25,152 bases of DNA from the NCBI GenBank assembly GCA_002709185.1, contig PAQB01000022.1, forward strand, positions 1-25,152, in the 5' to 3' direction. The DNA comes from Flavobacteriaceae bacterium. GTDB taxonomy: Bacteria > Bacteroidota > Bacteroidia > Flavobacteriales > Flavobacteriaceae. Under the pieces are notes generated by a model, which worked only from the letters and a program-made list of their open reading frames with translations, did no database searches and was not told the origin of the DNA. Shown in pieces: positions 1 through 7,352 of this stretch (position 1 is the stretch's first letter; every line of letters begins with the position of its first letter). Both the position numbers and the translations under genes were made by a program.

Positions 1-942
1 GAGCACCCACAGTGGAAGTTTTTCTTTGAAAAGTTCATTTTAGTCATCGGTATTTCACTTGTTATATGGGGGTTGAGCAGCATCTTCAGATCCATAAGAG
101 ATTTTCTCAAAACCTTTGAACGTCTTAAAGACAAACCTATTGACAGCTACATTCAAGTGCTTATGATTTTCATATGGTTAACGGGGATTTTTGCCGTTTT
201 TGCCGCAGTCTCTGGTATTACATTTTGGGAATTTATGGCGGGACTGGGGACGGTTTCAGCTGTTATCATCTTGGTATTTAAAGATACGATTCTTGGTTTT
301 GTGGCCAGTATTCAAGTCTCAGTCAATGATATGGTACGCATCGGAGATTGGATCACCTTTCAAAAATATGGCGCCGACGGCGATGTGATTGAAATTAATC
401 TCGCAACAGTTAAAGTTCGAAATTTTGACCATACCATTACGACCATTCCAACTTACGCCCTCATTTCAGATTCTTTTAAAAATTGGCGTGGTATGACACA
501 ATCTGGCGGAAGACGCATCAAGCGGGCATTAAATATTCGCATGTCGAGTGTTCGTCATTTAAATGAAACAGATATAAATAAGTTATTAAGCGTTGATTTA
601 ATCAAAGACTATATCACTCAAAAATCCGAAGATATCGCTGCTTACAATTCCGAAAATGATATCGACAAAACACTGTCAATTAATGGAAGAAACCTCACTA
701 ATATAGGAGTGTTTCGTAAATACATTGAATCATACATTGAAAACCATTCTGCCATCAATAAAGACCTGATGATCATGGCCCGTCAATTGGAACCTACTGA
801 AAAGGGATTACCCATTGAAATTTATGCCTTTAGCAGTGATAAGCGCTGGCAAAACTATGAATATATTATTGCTGATATTTTTGACCATGTTATTGCGGCC
901 GCTTCTACTTTTGATCTTAAAATTTATGAGCATAAATTCTAG
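1..942 (+). CDS. MscS-family mechanosensitive ion channel (5' end outside window)
   Basis: This is the C-terminal part of a small-conductance mechanosensitive channel of the inner membrane, which releases solutes under hypo-osmotic stress. In-frame codons without a stop run back to base 1, so the TTG at 73 is internal and the gene begins upstream of the window. The visible part has a membrane segment at the very start, a second hydrophobic segment, then the glycine- and alanine-rich pore helix (FWEFMAGLGTVSA) followed by the family hallmark ending in VNDMVRIGDWI, which starts the cytoplasmic beta domain. The sequence NFDHTITTIPTYALIS fits the same domain. It resembles the YbdG/MscM-like branch more than short MscS, judged by the motif wording only. 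The stop overlaps the start of the next gene, so the two are probably co-transcribed and translationally coupled. Confidence 0.9.
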   Translation, partial: EHPQWKFFFEKFILVIGISLVIWGLSSIFRSIRDFLKTFERLKDKPIDSYIQVLMIFIWLTGIFAVFAAVSGITFWEFMAGLGTVSAVIILVFKDTILGFVASIQVSVNDMVRIGDWITFQKYGADGDVIEINLATVKVRNFDHTITTIPTYALISDSFKNWRGMTQSGGRRIKRALNIRMSSVRHLNETDINKLLSVDLIKDYITQKSEDIAAYNSENDIDKTLSINGRNLTNIGVFRKYIESYIENHSAINKDLMIMARQLEPTEKGLPIEIYAFSSDKRWQNYEYIIADIFDHVIAAASTFDLKIYEHKF

Positions 943-1315
943 AGACCAATTCCTTTTGAAAGGTCGTCCTGAAATCCCATCCATACAAAACACAACTAAG
1001 ACCTTAGATCTTGAAGTTTTTCAAAACAAGGTCTTACGGCCTATTCTAAAATTACAGAATACTATTTTTGTAAGTGTGTTTTTAGATGAATTAAGACGTA
1101 AAAAAAAAGATTTTAAGACCTTTAATTCTGAAGAGAAACACATAGCAATTCAACGGCATTTTAATACAAATTCAAGTTTAAAACAACGCTTTTTAGGCAT
1201 TGTTATCGGGCTTTTCACAAATGCGGAAATGGATTATTATGAATGGCATATATCAGCCATTAACAAACGTATCTTTTCAATGCTAAAAACACGTTTGGAG
1301 GACCAACTGATTTAG
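926..1315 (+). CDS. Small conserved Flavobacteria protein of unknown function
   Basis: A 129-residue soluble protein starting MSINSRDQFLLKGRPEIPS. I chose the ATG at 926, which overlaps the channel gene by 17 bases. The open frame continues further upstream, but that part lies inside the channel gene and reads as frame shadow. I recall similar short Flavobacteriaceae proteins, with 'RPEIP' near the start and 'LRPILKLQN' in the middle, often carrying the label 'glyoxalase'. I see no glyoxalase metal-site pattern, so I do not adopt that label. The protein looks helical and basic, with no signal peptide or membrane segment. The overlap suggests shared expression with the channel. Its stop lies three bases from the stop of the convergent TruA-like gene. 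Function unknown. Confidence 0.8.
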   Translation: MSINSRDQFLLKGRPEIPSIQNTTKTLDLEVFQNKVLRPILKLQNTIFVSVFLDELRRKKKDFKTFNSEEKHIAIQRHFNTNSSLKQRFLGIVIGLFTNAEMDYYEWHISAINKRIFSMLKTRLEDQLI

Positions 1316-1318
1316 ACT

Positions 1319-2101
1319 TTAAAATTCTATTTTATGAAGAATCAAACCAGATGCAGGGGCAATAAAATTAATTTTTACTTTTGAATTTGGTTGTAAACTC
1401 TCCCCAATAAATTCAAGGTCTACCTCTCCTCTACCCAATGCGATTAGGGCACCCATCATTAAGCGAATTTGATGTCGGCCATACCCTTTTCCAATGATAC
1501 GAAGCATGTAACTTTTTTTTGGAAAAAAATTAGCTTGATACAATGTATTTTCAATCAGTTCGCAACAATCTAGAGTTCGCTCGTATAATCCTTTGTCTGT
1601 AGCCTTATAACAATAAGACTTAAAATTATGAGTCCCTTGAAAGCAGTTTGCGCCTTTTTTCATTACAGCAATGTTTAAAGGCTCTAAAACAGTTGTTAAT
1701 ATTGGCGCACAAAATGGATGGCACTTCTGCCCTTCTGAGAACAAATAATGGTATTCTTTGAATTTAGAATCCTGAATGATGTTAAAATCGGCAGAAACTT
1801 GCTTAATCGAAAGGGCACGAATGTCTTGGGGTAAATTGGCATTAAAAGCGACCATAAATTGATCTATATCCTCAAGTGGGTGGTCTCTTAAGAATAATTC
1901 AAAAGCGGCCTCTTGAGCCGATACCTTCGCATCGGTTCTACTGGCCGCTAGAGTTTTAAAATACCGATCTTTAAGCACATATTTTAAAGTGCGATCGATC
2001 ATTAAGTGTAAGGTCTTGGTGTTGGGTTGCTTTTGCCAACCATGAAAGCGGTATCCTAAAAATTGAAATTTAACAAGATAGTAATAACGCTTTTGAAACA
2101 T
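1319..2101 (-). CDS. TruA-like tRNA pseudouridine synthase, divergent
   Basis: A 260-residue member of the TruA pseudouridine synthase family, which isomerises uridines, in bacterial TruA at tRNA positions 38-40. The N-terminus YLVKFQFLGYRFHGWQKQPN matches the family's opening strand and FxGWQ-type loop. The catalytic aspartate is present as Asp57 in SRTDAKVSA. The usual wording is GRTDAGVHA, so the glycine after the Asp-Ala pair is lysine and the histidine is serine. A C-terminal stretch, GKGYGRHQIRLMMGAL, fits the family's MVRxMVG region. Flavobacteria usually carry a more canonical TruA as well, so this is probably a paralogue whose target may differ. It is the last gene of the fabG-VWA-SPFH-TruA run, 26 bases after the SPFH gene. 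Confidence 0.85.
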   Translation of the reverse strand: MFQKRYYYLVKFQFLGYRFHGWQKQPNTKTLHLMIDRTLKYVLKDRYFKTLAASRTDAKVSAQEAAFELFLRDHPLEDIDQFMVAFNANLPQDIRALSIKQVSADFNIIQDSKFKEYHYLFSEGQKCHPFCAPILTTVLEPLNIAVMKKGANCFQGTHNFKSYCYKATDKGLYERTLDCCELIENTLYQANFFPKKSYMLRIIGKGYGRHQIRLMMGALIALGRGEVDLEFIGESLQPNSKVKINFIAPASGLILHKIEF

Positions 2102-2127
2102 GGTTTAAAACACCAAGGGTACCATAA

Positions 2128-2940
2128 TTATTGATTGCCTAGGATGATAGGCATGCCTGAATCACCAGAACCAATTACAATCACCTTGCTGTTGGGCGAT
2201 TCGGCCAGTTTAACCGTAGCTTCAATTCCCTTGTCTTGAAGAATTTTTTCATTTAAAGAGGCACTTAAAATACGGTTTGCATCTGCCTTTCCTTGGGCTT
2301 CAATACGCTGCTTTTGGGCTTCTTTATCGGCAGTGACCAACCTAAACTCGTATTCTAGAGATTGTTGCTCTTGCTTTAACTTCCCTTCAATTGCATTTTT
2401 AATGGTTTCTGGAAGTTTAACATCTTCAACTAGCACACGTTTCACATTTAAATATTGACCTTTCATGAGGTTTACCACTTCATCCAATATTTCTTGCTCA
2501 ATCACATCCCGCTTACTGGAATACAACTGCTCAGGCGTATAGCGTCCAACCACACTTCGAGCTGCAGCGTTTACTGCAGGGTTTAAGAGTTCTAACACGT
2601 AATCTTGTCCTTTGGTTTTGATAAGTTTACCAAGATTTTCATATTCTGGTTCGTACCAAATGGTACCATTGACACGTACTTCAAGCCCGTTTACAGAAAG
2701 TACATTCATTTCATCTGAAATGGATTGCTGGCGTACTTTAAAAATTAACATAGTGTTCCAAGGCGCTACAATATGAAAGCCTTCACCATAAGTTTTCTCA
2801 GTATTGATACCATCTCCAAAGCGTTCGAACAACACACCGCCTTCACCTGGACCAATGGTAACAGCTGCTTTTGAAATAATGACTACGGCTAAGCCAATGG
2901 CAAATATAATAGGAAGACCGATTTTAGGAAAATTTTGCAT
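2128..2940 (-). CDS. SPFH/prohibitin-family membrane protein
   Basis: A 270-residue prohibitin-type protein. A single N-terminal membrane segment at about residues 8-28 is followed by the SPFH domain. This opens with the prohibitin-like GPGEGGVLFERFGDG and contains NAAARSVVGRYTPEQLY and VEDVKLPETIKNAIEGKLKQ. A long charged helix with alanine- and glutamate-rich repeats (QKQRIEAQGKADANRIL) gives the coiled coil through which such proteins assemble into rings or microdomains. Family members scaffold membrane proteases and membrane domains; the specific partner here is unknown. The gene follows the VWA protein by 18 bases and precedes the TruA-like gene, so it is probably read from the fabG promoter. 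Confidence 0.9.
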   Translation of the reverse strand: MQNFPKIGLPIIFAIGLAVVIISKAAVTIGPGEGGVLFERFGDGINTEKTYGEGFHIVAPWNTMLIFKVRQQSISDEMNVLSVNGLEVRVNGTIWYEPEYENLGKLIKTKGQDYVLELLNPAVNAAARSVVGRYTPEQLYSSKRDVIEQEILDEVVNLMKGQYLNVKRVLVEDVKLPETIKNAIEGKLKQEQQSLEYEFRLVTADKEAQKQRIEAQGKADANRILSASLNEKILQDKGIEATVKLAESPNSKVIVIGSGDSGMPIILGNQ

Positions 2941-2958
2941 TTTAAATAGATTTAGTTA

Positions 2959-4989
2959 TTAAATTAATCCGAAATATTTTCTAATAAACCACTCAGAGGC
3001 GAGACTTAAGAGTAACAGCAATAAGAGCAATTTATAGTGAATCAAAGGTACAGATTTTTTCTCTACTTTTTGAATGCTTTTAAACTGTTCATTACGCAAG
3101 AGCTCAGAAATTAAATTATCGACATTATCTTCATAAAAAAGCTGTCCATTTGTTTGTAGGGCCAATTGTTGAAGTTGCGCTAGGTTGGGGTTTAAAAACT
3201 GTGCTTCAATGTTAAAAGGTAATATTTCAAAGCGTCCAGCTTTAGAGAACTGCTTATTCTTTAATCGTACTTTGTAGGAGTAAGATCCTGGTTGAAGACT
3301 CTCTAAATTGGCAACATATGACCTGTTTTCAACTAACATGGGGAATATAAGAGGCGCCTTTAAAGTTTTGGATTTAATCTCAATCTCCATATCAACATTA
3401 GAATTGAATTCAAAATTTTCACCAAAAAACTGGGCATAAATGGCAATGCGCTCTGTTCCGTCAAAAATTGATGTATGGAATACTTTTAAACGATTTGTTG
3501 ATTTTTGAGTACTTAAATATTGAAAAATAGATTTAAAATAGTTGTCAAATTTTTTAAAACTTTGGTGCTGTCGGAAGCAATACATACGCCATTTCCATAT
3601 GTCTTCAGCCAATAAAACAACATGACGTTTGCCCGCGTTAGAATAAGAAAATAACATAGGTTGTTGGGTGCTGATATTATTAACCTTCTTGTAAATCAAA
3701 ACATTGTGTTGTCCCTTTAAGGTGGTACTACCAAAAACTGTAGCCAAAGGAGGATAATTTTCAAAATTAATAGGCTCCAACACAAAGTCCTCAAAACTAG
3801 GATTTGAAGTCCCTTGGTAAACTTCAGTTTGCGTGGTAAATTCCTGATTGAAAATGCTCTGAATATCATTTAAAAAGTTCCAATCTGTAAAAGTACCCCC
3901 GACAGTAAAAGTGTTCATGTTGTACTTTTCAATGGCCTTATATACAGATTTAAAACGGTTGCTGGGTTGGTATAAAACCGCAACACTATAATCACTGGCA
4001 TTCTTTAAAAATTCTTTAGGACTTCGTAGTTCAATTTCATAGTTTTTCTGAGTTTCAAGCATTGCTTTAAAGGCGCCTAAATCGGGATGTGAACTGTCCG
4101 AAATTATAGCAATTTTAATTTGTTGATCAATCACTTCTACACCAAATTCTACACTATTATTGGTCGTTAATTTTTCCTCTGTTAGTGGTGACAATACAGC
4201 ACGAAAGCGCTGTAAACCAATTCTTTTGGCTTTTAGATATGCGATTGTAGATATCGAATTGGAGTCCGGCGATAATTGTAGGGGTTCATTAAACAACAGT
4301 GCGTTACCGGAATAAATTTTTAAATCGGATTGAATGCTTCGGTTGCCATTGTAATTTACAAAAATTTCAACAGGAAACTTATTCCCAAAAAAGGTGTATT
4401 TATTGACATTTAACTGCTGAATTTTCAAATCTGTATAAGTAGTGGTGTCTCCTAATACAACTGGAAATACAGCTTGTAGACTAGATTCTGATTGGAATAA
4501 ATAAGAATTACCAATGGTTTGATTACCATCAGAAAGCAAAACCACAGTCGCTTGATCGTCTTTGTGAATTGCATTAATGGTTTCTAAACTTTTACCAATA
4601 TTGGTTTGCATGCCATCAAACTCAAGAGAATCCAATAAGGACAAATCTTTGTCAAATGTATAAGCTTGAATTTCAAATTTTTTATTCAGAAGTTCGTTTT
4701 CGGATATTTTTTTCAAAGTTGAATTTAACAACTCTGTTCTATTTAAGAATTTGATCGACTGGGTATCATCAGCTAAAATAGATAATTTAGGCTTGATAAT
4801 TTGGGAAGTATTGAGGTCTATTTTGGGATTGAAAATCAACAACAATAAAGCTCCTATTGATAGAGCGCGAAATATGGTGAGTACCCATAAATGAGCCGTA
4901 GATTTAACCCAGGGTTTATATTGAAAAAGCGCTACAAGTAGCGCTATAATTGCAGTAAGTGTGATGTAAAACAACAAAGACTCTATCAT
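2959..4989 (-). CDS. VWA-domain membrane protein
   Basis: A 676-residue envelope protein. Two N-terminal membrane helices (about 5-22 and 35-53) precede a von Willebrand factor A-like domain that starts at KLSILADDTQSI (Asp74/Asp75) and includes VVLLSDGNQTIGN. The metal-site motif is DDTQS rather than the classic DxSxS, so metal binding is likely but altered. A long middle and C-terminal part with beta-rich character follows. It contains segments that resemble the glutamine-amidotransferase-like region seen in similar Bacteroidota proteins. A terminal membrane helix rich in leucine (LLLLLLLLSLASEWF) closes the protein, so the large central portion probably faces the periplasm. It starts 20 bases after fabG. 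Its function is unknown; adjacency to the SPFH gene suggests a membrane-organisation role, which is inference. Confidence 0.85.
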   Translation of the reverse strand: MIESLLFYITLTAIIALLVALFQYKPWVKSTAHLWVLTIFRALSIGALLLLIFNPKIDLNTSQIIKPKLSILADDTQSIKFLNRTELLNSTLKKISENELLNKKFEIQAYTFDKDLSLLDSLEFDGMQTNIGKSLETINAIHKDDQATVVLLSDGNQTIGNSYLFQSESSLQAVFPVVLGDTTTYTDLKIQQLNVNKYTFFGNKFPVEIFVNYNGNRSIQSDLKIYSGNALLFNEPLQLSPDSNSISTIAYLKAKRIGLQRFRAVLSPLTEEKLTTNNSVEFGVEVIDQQIKIAIISDSSHPDLGAFKAMLETQKNYEIELRSPKEFLKNASDYSVAVLYQPSNRFKSVYKAIEKYNMNTFTVGGTFTDWNFLNDIQSIFNQEFTTQTEVYQGTSNPSFEDFVLEPINFENYPPLATVFGSTTLKGQHNVLIYKKVNNISTQQPMLFSYSNAGKRHVVLLAEDIWKWRMYCFRQHQSFKKFDNYFKSIFQYLSTQKSTNRLKVFHTSIFDGTERIAIYAQFFGENFEFNSNVDMEIEIKSKTLKAPLIFPMLVENRSYVANLESLQPGSYSYKVRLKNKQFSKAGRFEILPFNIEAQFLNPNLAQLQQLALQTNGQLFYEDNVDNLISELLRNEQFKSIQKVEKKSVPLIHYKLLLLLLLLSLASEWFIRKYFGLI

Positions 4990-5009
4990 GCTAAATCATC
5001 TAAATAACA

Positions 5010-5756
5010 TCAGGTAAGCATACCCCCGTCTACATTCAGGGTTTGTCCAGTAACATAAGCTGAAAGATCACTGGCTAGAAAGACACAGGCATTTGCGATA
5101 TCTTCAGCTGTCCCTCCTCTTTTCAATGGAATTCCAGCACGCCACAGTTCAACTACTGAAGGATCTAGTTTGGCAGTCATTTCAGTTTCAATAAAACCTG
5201 GTGCAATCACATTGCTGCGAATGTTTCGTGAGCCCAATTCTAAAGCGACAGACTTGGAAAACCCAATGATTCCTGCCTTAGAAGCGGCATAATTAGTTTG
5301 TCCTGCATTGCCTTTTACCCCGACCACTGAACTCATGTTAATAATAGAGCCTTTGCGTTGCTTTAGCATGGTTCGTTGGACTGCTTTGGTCATATTAAAC
5401 ACAGATTTCAGGTTAACTTCAATAACTTTATCAAAATCTTCTTCTCCCATACGCATCAATAAATTGTCTTTGGTAATCCCCGCATTGTTTACTAAAATAT
5501 CGATTTGACCAAACTCCTCAAGGACCTTGGCGGCGAGTTCTTGAGCGGCGACAAAGTCTGCGGCATTGCTTTGGTAAGCCTTTACTTTTGTTCCATGTAC
5601 TTGAAGCGATTTTTGAAGGGATTCAGCCGCTTCTGAAGATGAGCTGTAGGTAAAAGCAACGTCAGCACCTTGTTGCGCAAAAACAGTAGCGATACCACTA
5701 CCTATACCTCTGCTAGCACCTGTTATAATAGCGGTTTTTCCTTTAAGTAATTTCAT
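5010..5756 (-). CDS. fabG: 3-oxoacyl-ACP reductase FabG
   Basis: A 248-residue short-chain dehydrogenase/reductase, the usual FabG length. It reduces 3-oxoacyl-ACP to 3-hydroxyacyl-ACP with NADPH in type II fatty acid synthesis. The cofactor loop TGASRGIG is at residues 12-19, NNAG at 90-93, the catalytic serine at about 143 and the YxxxK pair at Tyr156 and Lys160. The C-terminus DLSAYVTGQTLNVDGGMLT is typical of FabG. Many SDR enzymes share these motifs, but the near full-length agreement with FabG wording makes this assignment strong. It is the first gene of a minus-strand run and has a well-formed flavobacterial promoter just upstream. Confidence 0.93.
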   Translation of the reverse strand: MKLLKGKTAIITGASRGIGSGIATVFAQQGADVAFTYSSSSEAAESLQKSLQVHGTKVKAYQSNAADFVAAQELAAKVLEEFGQIDILVNNAGITKDNLLMRMGEEDFDKVIEVNLKSVFNMTKAVQRTMLKQRKGSIINMSSVVGVKGNAGQTNYAASKAGIIGFSKSVALELGSRNIRSNVIAPGFIETEMTAKLDPSVVELWRAGIPLKRGGTAEDIANACVFLASDLSAYVTGQTLNVDGGMLT

Positions 5757-5783
5757 TTGATGTGTGTTGATTTATAATATCTC

Positions 5784-5813
5784 CAAATATAGGAATTCCA
5801 TAGGTATCTGCAA
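5784..5813 (-). promoter_or_regulatory. Flavobacterial promoter for the fabG run
   Basis: On the minus strand a TTG at 5813-5811 is followed after 19 bases by TATATTTG at 5791-5784. This is an exact match to the Bacteroidota -7 consensus TAnnTTTG at a standard spacing. Transcription would begin about 20 bases before the fabG start codon. It lies between the recombinase stop and fabG, so fabG need not depend on readthrough from the recombinase. Confidence 0.65.
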
Positions 5814-5828
5814 TTCGTTATGTGAAAA

Positions 5829-6671
5829 TTACAATTGATCCAATGGATTCGATATTGTTGCGGTTGAAATATTTGTAATATGGCTATAGCGTTCAGTTGT
5901 TTTAATGTTTAGATGCCCTAGTAATTCTTGTAAAAGTCTGAGATTCATACCCCTTTGTAACTGATGGGTCGCATAAGAATGCCGCAACATATAGGGTGTA
6001 ATTTTTTTATTTATTCCATTTTTTTGGGCATATCTTTTTATGAAATTCTGAATACTTTTAGGTGAATATTGAGGGGTGTTTTGTCCTTCAAACAAAAAAG
6101 TTTTTGGACCATATACTAGCAAATACTCATTTAGACTAATTAATAGTGATTTTGGTACAGGAACTGTTCTCTTATTTGAAGTGTTAATAGCTCTAATGGT
6201 CAATTTCATGGCCTCAAAATCAATATCGCTAAGTTGTAAATTAATGGTTTCTGAAATCCGCAAACCACATCCGTACATGAGTTTTAAAATGCAGAGGTGC
6301 TTAATATTTTTACAACCTTCCAGTAATGCTTTAATTTCATCACAGTTTAAAAATTTAGGTAAAAGATTTGTTTTTCGTTTTGGATAGTATGAAGATAAAT
6401 TGAGTTTTTTGTTGAAATTAAAGAGATATAGCTTATCAATAGCCACTAATATTTGCCGCTGATATGCAATGCTTATGTCTGATAAACATTTAAGTTCTAA
6501 AATGTAATTATGTATGGTTTTTGATTCAATCAAATGAAGCTCATGATACTCAAATGCTTTTAAAAAATTTTTAACGGCGGATTTATAGGCTTTTATACTG
6601 GAGGGTGCATAATGCTGCTGTTTTAACTTTATTACGAATTCCTCCAAAATACGGTTGTTGTTGAGGCACAT
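5829..6671 (-). CDS. Tyrosine recombinase (XerC/D-like site-specific integrase), altered active site
   Basis: A 280-residue tyrosine recombinase, which cuts and rejoins DNA through a covalent tyrosine intermediate. A SAM-like N-terminal DNA-binding domain (residues 8-90, with SSIKAYKSAVKNFLKAF) precedes the catalytic domain. Arg138 in YGCGLRISE, Arg230 in MLRHSYATH, His253 in LLGHLN and the nucleophile Tyr262 in TTERYSHI are all present. Two positions depart from the Xer pattern. The histidine two residues before MLRH is Tyr227 (TPYMLRH instead of TPHMLRH). The usual GKG lysine of the beta-hairpin aligns with Asn163, although Lys167 is close. Length and completeness argue for an intact gene. 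It stands alone between fabG and a divergent gene, with no other mobile genes or obvious attachment sites. A phase-variation or remnant-integrase role is possible. Confidence 0.88.
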   Translation of the reverse strand: MCLNNNRILEEFVIKLKQQHYAPSSIKAYKSAVKNFLKAFEYHELHLIESKTIHNYILELKCLSDISIAYQRQILVAIDKLYLFNFNKKLNLSSYYPKRKTNLLPKFLNCDEIKALLEGCKNIKHLCILKLMYGCGLRISETINLQLSDIDFEAMKLTIRAINTSNKRTVPVPKSLLISLNEYLLVYGPKTFLFEGQNTPQYSPKSIQNFIKRYAQKNGINKKITPYMLRHSYATHQLQRGMNLRLLQELLGHLNIKTTERYSHITNISTATISNPLDQL

Positions 6672-6760
6672 AACATTCGTTTTTTGGTAATTAATAGGGC
6701 TCTAAAATTAGTTTTATTCGATAGGTTTTCAAAATTTTATGTTGATATAATCAAAATGGA

Positions 6761-6789
6761 TAACCGCCATAAACAATTTAAGGTGGTTA
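6761..6789. repeat. Inverted repeat upstream of the repeat-protein gene
   Basis: TAACCGCC at 6761-6768 and GGTGGTTA at 6782-6789 form an 8-base inverted repeat with one mismatch (a G-T pair in RNA) and a 13-base AT-rich spacer. It sits in the divergent gap between the recombinase and the plus-strand repeat-protein gene, just upstream of a -7-like box. It could be an operator or a recombinase binding site. The low GC of the spacer makes the GC-rich arms stand out. No function is shown. Confidence 0.4.
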
Positions 6790-6796
6790 CAAATTA

Positions 6797-6804
6797 TAAA
6801 TTTG
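6797..6804 (+). promoter_or_regulatory. Putative -7 box for the repeat-protein gene
   Basis: TAAATTTG matches TAnnTTTG exactly, 29 bases before the ATG at 6834. I see no TTG at the usual distance upstream; that position is occupied by the inverted repeat at 6761-6789. The call therefore rests on the -7 box and its position alone. Confidence 0.4.
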
Positions 6805-6833
6805 AACTTTATTAAACCCAAATTAAAATTAAA

Positions 6834-7208
6834 ATGAAACACCTAATTACCTTTATTCTTGTATCACTCCTAGCCTTTCATTCCAATGCACAAATAATTT
6901 CCTTCAAAGTAGAAAGCAATACGTCTAGACCTGATTTTAGAGTCCGTATTGGTGAAAATGTATCTTATGCTGATATGAGAATTCAAGTTGGCCCTGATGT
7001 AATTTACGAAGACTTTACAGTTGGTATTACTTTGGATAGAACCAATGCTGATTTTGTCATTACAGAATCTAATCTTGCAGATTACAGAGTCAAAGCAGGC
7101 CCACGAGTATCCTATGCCGATCTAAGAATACTGGCTGGTGAATATGTATCGTATCCAGATTTAAAAATTAGAATTAAAGACGGAGGAACTGTTGACTTTA
7201 CCGTTTAA
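6834..7208 (+). CDS. Secreted protein of 13-residue repeats, probably truncated by a nonsense codon
   Basis: A 124-residue protein. A signal peptide (MKHLITFILVSLLAFHSNAQ) has a likely signal peptidase I site after SNA. The rest is made of degenerate 13-residue repeats of the form (A/P/E)D(F/L/M)RI..G..VSY. The repeat aspartates lie at residues 34, 47, 60, 73, 83, 96, 109 and 121. Such short regular repeats suggest a beta-solenoid, an inference from periodicity. After the TAA at 7206-7208 the same frame stays open for 36 more codons to a TAA at 7317-7319. The reading is TEKKRIN...LLPSIDDYTDFIDEELYYFFGL, and it contains no start codon. I recall flavobacterial relatives that continue with a 'V-Y-T-E-K' stretch here, so the stop probably replaces a tyrosine codon. 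The exported product is otherwise of unknown function. Confidence 0.75.
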   Translation: MKHLITFILVSLLAFHSNAQIISFKVESNTSRPDFRVRIGENVSYADMRIQVGPDVIYEDFTVGITLDRTNADFVITESNLADYRVKAGPRVSYADLRILAGEYVSYPDLKIRIKDGGTVDFTV

Positions 7209-7319
7209 ACCGAGAAAAAAAGAATTAACACTAGAGACCTAATTATAGCGCTACTGCCATCCATTGACGATTATACCGATTTTATAGATGAGGAATTGTA
7301 TTATTTCTTTGGATTGTAA
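7209..7319 (+). pseudogene. In-frame tail of the repeat-protein gene after a premature stop
   Basis: These 36 codons continue the frame of the gene at 6834 directly after its TAA and end at a second TAA. The translation has protein-like composition (for example IIALLPSIDDYTDF), and there is no ATG, GTG or TTG early enough to allow separate translation. It reads as the detached C-terminus of the same ancestral protein, separated by a one-base TAT/TAC to TAA change. A chance open frame of this length is possible in a 110-base stretch, so the call depends partly on remembered homologues. Confidence 0.5.
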
Positions 7320-7352
7320 TTTAATTACTTTAACCCTTATCACCATTGCCCT

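Noticed and set aside
815..925. Upstream extension of the small protein at 926 from an ATG at 815
   Set aside because: The added 37 residues lie within the channel gene in another frame and look like frame shadow; the ATG at 926 gives a protein whose opening matches remembered relatives.
7206..7208. Programmed recoding of the TAA
   Set aside because: TAA is not a selenocysteine or pyrrolysine codon, and I see no downstream stem or recoding gene; a plain nonsense mutation is simpler.
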